Shown here piece by piece: positions 1 to 5,471 of a stretch of DNA of 5,471 bases (positions are counted from its first letter, which is position 1; every line of letters starts with the position of its first letter). Under the pieces are notes generated by a model. It ran no database searches. It was not told where the DNA came from and saw only the letters and a program-made list of their open reading frames with translations. The position numbers and the translations under genes were made by a program. Source of the stretch: an uncultured Collinsella sp. (GTDB lineage Bacteria > Actinomycetota > Coriobacteriia > Coriobacteriales > Coriobacteriaceae); NCBI GenBank assembly GCA_959599635.1, contig CAUGJN010000126.1, forward strand, positions 1 through 5,471. Direction: 5' to 3'.

Positions 1-52
1 TGTGACCTCCCGGTTATCAGCCGGACGCTCTAACCAACTGAGCTACAGGTCC
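1..52 (-). tRNA. tRNA-Ile (anticodon GAT), 5' part, cut by window edge
   Basis: Read on the minus strand, the gene starts at 52 with acceptor strand GGACCTG, then TA, and a D arm with GCTC/GAGC around the loop AGTTGGTTA. The anticodon stem TCCGG/CCGGG encloses the loop CTGATAA, giving anticodon GAT (16-18), which reads isoleucine codons AUC/AUU. The variable loop AGGTC and the first bases of the T stem follow before the window ends, so 52 of about 77 nt are present. It lies downstream of gyrA on the same strand, as in many Actinomycetota, where a tRNA-Ala often comes next; that neighbour is outside the window. It appears to have its own promoter (67-96). Confidence 0.95.
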
Positions 53-66
53 ATCGCGCAAGGGAT

Positions 67-96
67 ATATTAGACGAGTCGTTACGCGCGCGTCAA
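67..96 (-). promoter_or_regulatory. Predicted promoter of tRNA-Ile
   Basis: On the minus strand a -35 box TTGACG (91-96; 5 of 6 to consensus) is followed after 18 bases by a -10 box TAATAT (67-72; 4 of 6). A start site about 7 bases below the -10 box would leave a leader of roughly 8 bases before the tRNA 5' end at 52, which is normal for a tRNA transcript matured by RNase P. The -35 box sits only five bases from the end of the palindromic element, so that element forms the immediate upstream flank of this promoter. The call is by inspection only. Confidence 0.65.
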
Positions 97-101
97 CAAC
101 T

Positions 102-285
102 TTTTTTGAAAATCTTTGGGGGTGTCGGCCCCGGCCGCCCGGCGGCATGCGAAGTCGCCTGCTCGGGCAGTCCTGCTCGCACGGAGAGCACATTAAGTGC
201 TCTTCGGCTCGTGCGGAACTCGCGATCGACTTCGCATGCCGCCGGGCGGCCGGGGCCGACGCGGGGTTCAAAGATTTTCAAAAAA
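102..285. repeat. Long palindromic element (nested inverted repeat, about 184 bp)
   Basis: Two pairs of arms share nearly the same centre, near position 193. The inner GC-rich arms, 125-157 and 227-259, are perfect reverse complements over 33 bp. The outer A/T-rich arms, 102-118 (TTTTTTGAAAATCTTTG) and 269-285, are perfect over 17 bp. Between them lies an asymmetric internal loop, 6 bases on the left (119-124) and 9 on the right (260-268). The 69-base centre (158-226) has its own nested dyads: 178-183 with 210-215, and 185-191 with 197-203. RNA from either strand would fold into one long hairpin, and the DNA could extrude a cruciform. It is intergenic and contains no credible gene. I see no transposase and no obvious target duplication. 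It could be a miniature inverted-repeat element, a lineage-specific repeat family or a structured RNA; I do not recognise the family. Confidence 0.85.
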
Positions 286-313
286 GCGGTCGGCGCGCAG
301 GTGCGCCGACCGC
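280..313 (-). terminator. Rho-independent terminator of gyrA
   Basis: On the minus strand, 40 bases after the gyrA stop, an 11-bp perfect GC-rich stem (arm GCGGTCGGCGC, spanning 303-313 and 286-296) closes on a 6-base loop. It is followed at once by six T (280-285). This is a textbook intrinsic terminator and should separate gyrA transcription from the tRNA-Ile unit. Its T-tract is also the outer arm of the palindromic element. Confidence 0.9.
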
Positions 314-353
314 CGATATATGGGGTCTGATGATTTTTACCAGCTAGGGCCTC

Positions 354-3092
354 TTACTCGTCTAGGAGATCCTCTGGCATGTCGTTGCCGTCGCCTAGGT
401 CGACTGGGGCCTCTTCGGTGTCGGCTGCGGCCTCAGCGCCTTCGCCTTCGGGTTTTTCTTCGGCTGCCGTCATGCGGGCAACAGCGCATACGCGGTCGTT
501 GTCGTCGACGGTCATCATCTTGACGCCCTGGGTGGCGCGGCCGGTCTGGCTGATCTCGTCGGTCTTGACGCGAATGACCGTCGCGCCTTCCGTCACGATG
601 AACAGCTCGTACTGCGGGCCCACCGTCTTCATGGCCGCGAGGTTGCCCTTGCGCTCGGTCATTTGGATGGTGTAGACGCCCTGACCGCCGCGGTTTTGCT
701 CCGGGTAATCCGCGACCGGCGTGCGCTTGCCGTAGCCGCGCTCGGTGATGACAAACAGGTCACCATTGCCGTTGGTAACCTCCATACCCAAAACGCCCAC
801 GCCGTCTTTCATGCTAATACCGCGAACACCGCTGGTGTCGCGGCCGGTGGCGCGCACCTGCTCCTCGGAGAACATAATCGCCTTGCCCGCAGTGGTGGCC
901 AGGATGATCTTGTCGCCCTCGCGCACACGGCGCACGGCGAGCAGCGCGTCGTCGTCCCTCAGGTTGATGGCGATCAGGCCGTCGCGGCGGCTACGGTCGT
1001 AGGCGCTCATCACGGTCTTCTTGACCATGCCGCTCTTGGTGGCAAACATCAGGTACTCGTCAGCGGGGAACTCGCGGCAGCTGATGACGCTCGCGATCTT
1101 CTCGCCCTCCTCGAAGGGCAGCAAGTTGACGATCGCGGTGCCGCGGGCCTGGCGCGTACCCACCGGCAGTTCGTGCACCTTGAGGCGGTAGACCTTGCCC
1201 TTGCTCGAGAAGAACAGCACATACTCGTGCGTGGATGCGATAAACATCTCGTCGATGACGTCGTCCTCTTTAAGGTTGACGCCCGACACGCCCTTGCCGC
1301 CGCGCTTCTGGGCGCGGTAGGCAGCCACCGGGATGCGCTTCACGTAGCCGGTGTGGGTAATGGTCACGACCATGTCCTCGTCGGCGATGAGGTCCTCGAC
1401 ATCCAGATCCTTCTCGACGTGGCTGATCTCGGTGCGGCGTTTGTCGCCAAACTTCTTCGAGATCTCGCGCATCTCCTCCTTGATGACGCCCAGGATCTTC
1501 TCCTCGTGCGCCAGCAGGTCCTCGTAGTAGGCGATGGCGCGGCGCAGGCCGTCCAGCTCTTCCTGGATCTTGTCGCGCTCCAGGCCGGTCAGGCGACGCA
1601 GCTTCATCTCGAGGATGGCCGTGGTCTGCTCGGGCGTAAAGCCAAAGCGCTCGATCAGGCGGCCGCTAGCCTCGGAGTCAGTCTGCGAGGAGCGAATAAT
1701 GCTGATGACCTCGTCGATATGGTCGAGAGCCATCAAGTAACCCTCGAGGATATGGGCACGCGCCTGGGCCTTCTTAAGGTCAAAGCGGGTGCGGCGGGTG
1801 ACGACGTCGACCTGGTGGTCGATGTAGTGCTGTAGCATCTCGCGCAAGCTCAGGCATTTGGGAACGCCGTTGACGAGCGCCAGGTTGTTGGCACCAAAGG
1901 TCGTCTGCAGCGAGGTGTACTTATACAGGTTGTTGAGCACGACCTGTGGAATGACGCCCTTCTTGAGCTCGATGACCAGACGGATGCCCTTCTGGTTGGA
2001 CTCGTCGCGCATGTCCGAGATGCCCTCGATGCGCTTGTCGTTTACGAGCTGGGCGATCTTCTCCTGCAGGGTGCCCTTGTTGACCATGTAAGGGATCTCG
2101 GTAAAGACCAGGCGGCTGCGACCGGTCTTGGTGGATTCAACGTGAGCCTTGGCGCGCACGGTGATGGAGCCGCGGCCGGTCTCGTAGCTCTGCCTAATGC
2201 CGGCGCTGCCCATGATGATGGCACCGGTGGGGAAGTCCGGACCGGGCATGATCTGCATAAGCTCGTCGACGGTGGCATCGGGATTGTCGATCAGGTAGCA
2301 GGTGGCCTCGATCGCCTCGGTGAGGTTGTGCGGGGCGATATTAGTGGCCATGCCGACGGCGATACCCTGGCTGCCGTTGACCAGCAGGTTGGGGAAACGC
2401 GCGGGCAGTGCCACGGGCTCGGCGAGCGACTCGTCGTAGTTGGGCTGCCAGTCAACGGTATCCTTTTGCAGGTCGCGCAGCAGCTCCATGGCGGGCTTTG
2501 CCAGGCGGCTCTCGGTGTAACGCATGGCCGCCGCGCCGTCGCCATCGATGTTGCCGAAGTTGCCGTGGCCGTCGATGAGCGGCGTGCGCATGGAGAACCA
2601 CTGCGCCAGGCGGACCATGGCCTCGTAGACCGCGAAGTCACCGTGCGGATGATACTTGCCGATAACTTCGCCGACCGTCCAGGCCGACTTCTTGTGTGGG
2701 CGGTTGGGGTAGATGCCGCTCTCGTTCATCGCGTACAGGATGCGGCGGTGCACCGGCTTTAGGCCATCGCGCACGTCCGGCAGGGCGCGCGCCGTGATGA
2801 CCGACATCGAGTACTCGATGAACGACTGCTTCATCTCGCGGCCGAACTCCGAAATCTGGAGCTGACCGCCGTTGATATCCTCGCCGGCCGAGGCACCGCG
2901 ATCGACCGCAGCGAAGCTCTCCTCGAGCTCGGCGTCGTCGTCCTCTTCCTCATCATCGGCATCGGGGTTATAGGCATCCGGATCGCCGTCCTCGCCCTGC
3001 TCAGCGCGGGCAAGCAGGCGCTTCAGATCATCGGGCATGCCGGCGTCGCCGGCCTCGTCCATACCCTCGTTGTTGTTGATATCGTCTGCCAC
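354..3092 (-). CDS. gyrA: DNA gyrase subunit A
   Basis: The 912-residue GyrA is the DNA-cleaving and DNA-wrapping subunit of gyrase. It acts with GyrB as A2B2 on the chromosome to introduce negative supercoils. The breakage-reunion domain begins near residue 88 with YSMSVITARALPDVRDG and carries the catalytic tyrosine Tyr192 after Arg191 (AAAMRYTE). The C-terminal six-bladed beta-pinwheel covers about 570-875, with the GyrA box QKRGGKG at 595-601 and a degenerate copy NRGGQGV at 800-806, which marks it as gyrase rather than topoisomerase IV. Residues 1 to about 83 form an unusual acidic, low-complexity extension, with a D/E-rich run at 38-58. The tail (876-912) is also acidic. Residue 153, equivalent to E. 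coli Ser83, is Phe (codon TTC). The start is GTG, preceded by AGGAGGT. It probably forms an operon with gyrB, 156 bp upstream, and ends at the terminator at 280-313. Confidence 0.98.
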   Translation of the reverse strand: MADDINNNEGMDEAGDAGMPDDLKRLLARAEQGEDGDPDAYNPDADDEEEDDDAELEESFAAVDRGASAGEDINGGQLQISEFGREMKQSFIEYSMSVITARALPDVRDGLKPVHRRILYAMNESGIYPNRPHKKSAWTVGEVIGKYHPHGDFAVYEAMVRLAQWFSMRTPLIDGHGNFGNIDGDGAAAMRYTESRLAKPAMELLRDLQKDTVDWQPNYDESLAEPVALPARFPNLLVNGSQGIAVGMATNIAPHNLTEAIEATCYLIDNPDATVDELMQIMPGPDFPTGAIIMGSAGIRQSYETGRGSITVRAKAHVESTKTGRSRLVFTEIPYMVNKGTLQEKIAQLVNDKRIEGISDMRDESNQKGIRLVIELKKGVIPQVVLNNLYKYTSLQTTFGANNLALVNGVPKCLSLREMLQHYIDHQVDVVTRRTRFDLKKAQARAHILEGYLMALDHIDEVISIIRSSQTDSEASGRLIERFGFTPEQTTAILEMKLRRLTGLERDKIQEELDGLRRAIAYYEDLLAHEEKILGVIKEEMREISKKFGDKRRTEISHVEKDLDVEDLIADEDMVVTITHTGYVKRIPVAAYRAQKRGGKGVSGVNLKEDDVIDEMFIASTHEYVLFFSSKGKVYRLKVHELPVGTRQARGTAIVNLLPFEEGEKIASVISCREFPADEYLMFATKSGMVKKTVMSAYDRSRRDGLIAINLRDDDALLAVRRVREGDKIILATTAGKAIMFSEEQVRATGRDTSGVRGISMKDGVGVLGMEVTNGNGDLFVITERGYGKRTPVADYPEQNRGGQGVYTIQMTERKGNLAAMKTVGPQYELFIVTEGATVIRVKTDEISQTGRATQGVKMMTVDDNDRVCAVARMTAAEEKPEGEGAEAAADTEEAPVDLGDGNDMPEDLLDE

Positions 3093-3248
3093 GTTACCTC
3101 CTCATGGTTTGCGTGGTCCATTAATCATCCTGCCACGGAGACGGCTTTTCCGGGTGCCGCAGATTCGCTCGAAAGAGGAGGGAAGCGTACTTGGGTACGC
3201 GACCGACGATTGAGGGCGAAGGTGCGGTGGCTGGGAAAGCCGAACAGG
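3093..3248 (-). other. gyrB-gyrA intergenic spacer
   Basis: These 156 bp lie between the gyrB stop and the gyrA start. They hold a small hairpin (3185-3200, GCGTAC stem with a 4-base loop) that lacks a T-tract, so it is not a convincing terminator. They also hold a pyrimidine-rich stretch containing CCTCCTC on the coding strand (3175-3181), complementary to the gyrA ribosome site. I find no promoter with good -35 and -10 boxes. The simplest reading is that gyrB and gyrA are cotranscribed through it. Its length is more than operon spacing needs, which leaves room for a regulatory role, but that is only inference. Confidence 0.5.
3096..3102 (-). promoter_or_regulatory. Shine-Dalgarno site of gyrA
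   Basis: AGGAGGT on the minus strand, with GGAGG four bases before the GTG start at 3090-3092. This strong site decides the start in favour of GTG and therefore includes the acidic N-terminal extension. The in-frame ATG at codon 87, next to the conserved core, has no such site in front of it. The motif is embedded in ATGAGGAGGTAAC, which also reads as a three-codon ORF. Confidence 0.85.
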
Positions 3249-5279
3249 TTAGGCGTCTAGGAAGCGTGCGTCATGCGCGTGCTTCTCGATGTACTCACGG
3301 CGATAACCGACCTCGGAACCCATCAGTTCGCGCACGGCGCGATCCGCCACCACGGCATCCTCAATCGTCACGCGCTGCAAAATGCGGGTCTTGGGGTCCA
3401 TCGTCGTCGAGGCAAGCTGCTTGGGATCCATCTCGCCCAGACCCTTGTAGCGCTGGACGGTGTAGCCCTTGCGCTTCTTGGTGATCTTGCCGTCCTTGGC
3501 CTTGCCGTCCTCGTCGTTGTCGTCGGGGTTCAGGCCCAGGCTCTGGATGGTGTCGCGCAAAATCTCGTCTTCGGGTTGGCGGCCGTTGGGATACACGTAA
3601 TGGATCTTGTTGCGCACCTTAATGCCAAAGATAGGCGGGCAGGCAACATAGACATAGCCGGCATCGATCAGCGGGCGCATGTACTTGTAGAAGAACGTCA
3701 GCAGCAGGATACGGATATGCGCGCCGTCGACGTCTGCATCGGTCATGATGATGATCTTGTGGTAGCGGGCCTTGGTGATATCAAAGTCGCCGCCGTCACC
3801 GGCGCTCGTCGTGACGCCGCAGCCGATCGCGGTGATGAGCGACTGGATGGTGTCACTCGAGAACGCGCGGTGGTCACCCACGCGCTCGACGTTCAAAATT
3901 TTGCCGCGCAGGGGCAGAATCGCCTGGATGTCTCGGCGACGGCCGTCCTTGGCCGAGCCGCCTGCCGAGTCGCCCTCTACGATAAAGAGCTCAGTCAACT
4001 CGGCATCGCGCACCGAACAGTCGGCGAGCTTGCCGGGCAGCGACGCCGTCTCGAGCAGGCTCTTGCGGCGGGTCGCCTCGCGCGCCTTGCGGGCGGCGTT
4101 GCGCGCCTTGCAGGCCTGCTGGGCCTTCTTGACGATCTCACGAGCGGGCTTGGGATGCTCCTCGAGGTAATCGGCAAGGCCGTCGGTCACGATCTTGAGC
4201 GTCAGCGCGCGCATATAGGAGCTGCCGAGCTTGGCCTTGGTCTGGCCCTCAAACTGCGGATCGGGCAGTTTGACCGAGATGACGGCCGAAAGGCCCTCGC
4301 GCACATCGTCGCCGGTCAGGTTGGCGTCTTTTTCCTTGAGCAGGTTCTGCTTGCGGGCGTAATCGTTAATCACGCGGGTGAGTGCGGTACGGAAGCCCTC
4401 GAGGTGCATACCGCCCTCGGGGGTGTAGATGTCGTTGGCAAACGACATGACGTTCTCGCCGTAGCCGCTATTCCACTGCAAGGACACCTCGACCTCGCCC
4501 ATCTTGGTCACGGGCGCATCCGGATCCGATTTGCCCTCAATATAGATGGGCTCCTTAAAGGCCTCGGGGACATCCTTGCCCTCGTTGAGGAACTTGACGA
4601 AGTCGATGATGCCGCCGGCATAGCAAAACTCCTCCACATGGGGAGTCGCCTCGCGCTCGTCGGTCAGCACGATCTTGAGGTTCTTGTTGAGGAATGCCGT
4701 CTCCTGCAGACGGTTGTGCAGCGTGTCGAAATCGTAGATGCAGGTCTCGAAGATCTCGTCGTCGGGCCAGAAGCTGACAGTGGTACCCGTCGTCTCCGAA
4801 GTGCCCACGACCTCCATCTTCTTGACGGTCTTGCCGCGCGAGAACTCCATCTCGTAGATGTTGCCATCGCGGCATACCTGTACGACCACGCGCCTGGACA
4901 GGGCGTTGACGACGGAGATGCCCACGCCGTGCAGTCCGCCCGAGACCTTGTAGGCCGAGTTATCGAACTTACCGCCGGCGTGCAGGATCGTCATGACGAC
5001 CTCGAGCGTCGGGATCTTTTTGATAGGATGCTCGTCGACGGGGATGCCGCGCCCGTTGTCGACGACCGTGATGGAGTTGTCGGCGTGGACCGTCACCTGA
5101 ATCTCGGTGCAGAAACCGGCCATGGCCTCGTCGACGGAGTTGTCAACGATCTCCCACACCAGGTGATGAAGACCGCTGGCGCTCGTCGAGCCAATGTACA
5201 TGCCCGGGCGCTTACGAACGGCCTCGAGACCTTCGAGAATCTTAATCTCGCCGCCATCGTAATCGTTTTCGTTTGTCAC
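3249..5279 (-). CDS. gyrB: DNA gyrase subunit B
   Basis: The 676-residue GyrB is the ATPase subunit of gyrase. The GHKL ATP-binding domain (about 10-225) shows the catalytic Glu43 and Mg-ligand Asn47 in EIVDNSVDEAMAG, the DNGRGIP motif at 74-80 and GGLHGVG at 114-120. The transducer domain follows (about 226-400), with the QTK loop at 346-348. The TOPRIM domain starts near 429, with EGDSAGG (Glu435) and the metal-binding Asp514 and Asp516 in TDADVDG. The C-terminal QRYKGLGEMDP signature is at 609-619. The length fits GyrB proteins that lack the large insertion found in enterobacteria. A lysine/aspartate-rich insert at about 585-605, just before QRYKGLG, looks lineage-specific. The start is GTG behind AAGGAGG. 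The gene heads a probable gyrB-gyrA operon. All key catalytic residues are present. Confidence 0.98.
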   Translation of the reverse strand: MTNENDYDGGEIKILEGLEAVRKRPGMYIGSTSASGLHHLVWEIVDNSVDEAMAGFCTEIQVTVHADNSITVVDNGRGIPVDEHPIKKIPTLEVVMTILHAGGKFDNSAYKVSGGLHGVGISVVNALSRRVVVQVCRDGNIYEMEFSRGKTVKKMEVVGTSETTGTTVSFWPDDEIFETCIYDFDTLHNRLQETAFLNKNLKIVLTDEREATPHVEEFCYAGGIIDFVKFLNEGKDVPEAFKEPIYIEGKSDPDAPVTKMGEVEVSLQWNSGYGENVMSFANDIYTPEGGMHLEGFRTALTRVINDYARKQNLLKEKDANLTGDDVREGLSAVISVKLPDPQFEGQTKAKLGSSYMRALTLKIVTDGLADYLEEHPKPAREIVKKAQQACKARNAARKAREATRRKSLLETASLPGKLADCSVRDAELTELFIVEGDSAGGSAKDGRRRDIQAILPLRGKILNVERVGDHRAFSSDTIQSLITAIGCGVTTSAGDGGDFDITKARYHKIIIMTDADVDGAHIRILLLTFFYKYMRPLIDAGYVYVACPPIFGIKVRNKIHYVYPNGRQPEDEILRDTIQSLGLNPDDNDEDGKAKDGKITKKRKGYTVQRYKGLGEMDPKQLASTTMDPKTRILQRVTIEDAVVADRAVRELMGSEVGYRREYIEKHAHDARFLDA

Positions 5280-5283
5280 ACGT

Positions 5284-5290
5284 CCTCCTT
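5284..5290 (-). promoter_or_regulatory. Shine-Dalgarno site of gyrB
   Basis: AAGGAGG on the minus strand ends four bases before the GTG start at 5277-5279. It supports the non-ATG start. The spacing from GGAGG to the start codon is the same as for gyrA. Confidence 0.85.
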
Positions 5291-5302
5291 CAGTTAAGAA
5301 AA

Positions 5303-5331
5303 TGTGTACAGCCTTACTAGTTTATCGTAAA
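5303..5331 (-). promoter_or_regulatory. Weak candidate promoter of gyrB
   Basis: A promoter is expected here because a strong terminator lies just upstream (5329-5358). The best pair I can see on the minus strand is TTTACG (5326-5331; 4 of 6 to the -35 consensus), 17 bases, then TACACA (5303-5308; only 3 of 6 to the -10 consensus). An alternative -10, TAAACT at about 5319-5324, has no good -35 partner. The exact position is uncertain. If correct, the -35 box overlaps the T-tract of the upstream terminator. Confidence 0.3.
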
Positions 5332-5358
5332 AAAATACCCTCGGGGACGAGGGTATTT
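5329..5358 (-). terminator. Rho-independent terminator upstream of gyrB
   Basis: An 11-bp perfect stem (AAATACCCTCG, pairing 5348-5358 with 5333-5343) closes on a 4-base loop. On the minus strand it runs into seven T (5329-5335). It lies 26 bases after the stop of the gene at the right edge and ends that transcription unit, separating it from gyrB. Confidence 0.88.
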
Positions 5359-5384
5359 GGCTCTACAAGGCCACCAGATGCGAT

Positions 5385-5471
5385 TTAAGGCTCTTTTTTG
5401 CCCTGCACGCCCTTGGCCCACTCGGCACTGGCTCTCATGGCGTTCTCGAGGGCCTCGCGCAGTTTTTGGTC
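5385..5471 (-). CDS. C-terminal fragment of an upstream protein, possibly DUF721/DciA-like
   Basis: An open minus-strand frame enters from the right edge and ends at a TAA (5385-5387) after 28 visible codons. The visible peptide begins DQKLREALENAM and ends with the basic tail GKKEP. A terminator 26 bases below the stop supports this as the true end of a gene. In many Actinomycetota the gene between recF and gyrB encodes a DUF721 (DciA-like) protein linked to replicative helicase loading, and the 'xxLREAL' ending is compatible with that family. The identity is inferred from position and a short tail only; RecF or another protein is possible. Confidence 0.6.
   Translation of the reverse strand, partial: DQKLREALENAMRASAEWAKGVQGKKEP

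Noticed and set aside
241..266. Possible G-quadruplex in the GC-rich right arm
   Set aside because: Only three runs of three or more G are close together; a fourth is missing.
102..285. The palindrome as a complete insertion sequence or a plain terminator
   Set aside because: There is no transposase frame and no obvious target-site duplication, and the arms are much longer than a terminator stem. The actual gyrA terminator is the separate hairpin at 286-313.
17..523. Several small open frames over the tRNA and the palindromic element, on both strands
   Set aside because: They overlap the tRNA, the inverted-repeat arms or the gyrA 3' end. They have no ribosome sites I would trust, and their similar peptides simply reflect the repeated arms.
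663..1835. A 390-codon plus-strand open frame opposite gyrA
   Set aside because: Same in-register effect of avoided TTA/CTA/TCA codons; it ends exactly at a CTA leucine codon of gyrA.
2622..2624. GyrA Glu157 at the E. coli Asp87 position as a resistance change
   Set aside because: Glu is the normal residue at this site in many Gram-positive GyrA proteins, so it is not informative.
3185..3200. Hairpin after gyrB as a terminator
   Set aside because: The stem is only 6 bp and no T-tract follows, so it would not separate gyrB from gyrA.
3273..5297. A very long plus-strand open frame (674 codons) opposite gyrB
   Set aside because: Its codons are exactly in register with gyrB, so every plus-strand stop would need a TTA, CTA or TCA codon in gyrB. 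GC-biased codon use avoids these. The translation is low-complexity, rich in Ala, Val, Leu, Asp and Gly, with no recognisable domain.

Overview
The window comes from a high-GC bacterium, most likely an actinomycete-related gut lineage of the class Coriobacteriia (Collinsella-like). That placement rests on the gene order, the character of the two gyrase proteins and the codon use; I could not run a search, so genus level is inference. All recognised genes lie on the minus strand and read from right to left: the tail of an upstream gene (5385-5471), gyrB (3249-5279), gyrA (354-3092), then the 5' two thirds of a tRNA-Ile(GAT) gene that runs off the left edge (1-52). The order 'gene after recF - gyrB - gyrA - tRNA-Ile' is a familiar origin-proximal arrangement in Actinomycetota.

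Right edge (5280-5471): a 28-codon C-terminal fragment, possibly of a DUF721/DciA-like protein, is closed by a strong rho-independent terminator. gyrB therefore probably starts from its own promoter, in the short gap between that terminator and a strong Shine-Dalgarno site. gyrB and gyrA are separated by a 156-bp spacer with no convincing terminator or promoter and are probably cotranscribed. Both start with GTG behind a GGAGG four bases upstream. Together they encode the A2B2 DNA gyrase that introduces negative supercoils using ATP.

Left edge (1-353): gyrA is followed by a clear rho-independent terminator (280-313). Next comes a striking palindromic element of about 184 bp (102-285) with 33-bp perfect GC-rich inner arms and 17-bp perfect A/T-rich outer arms. 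Five bases beyond its far end lies a recognisable -35/-10 promoter that should drive the tRNA-Ile gene. The U-tract of the gyrA terminator is also the outer arm of the palindrome.

Main points of interest: the unexplained long palindrome between gyrA and tRNA-Ile; a phenylalanine at the GyrA position equivalent to E. coli Ser83, a substitution type known to reduce fluoroquinolone susceptibility; an unusual, very acidic N-terminal extension of about 60-70 residues on GyrA; and a possible anti-Shine-Dalgarno pairing in the gyrB-gyrA spacer. Nothing here is clear evidence of an undescribed multi-gene system; the coding part is ordinary housekeeping DNA.
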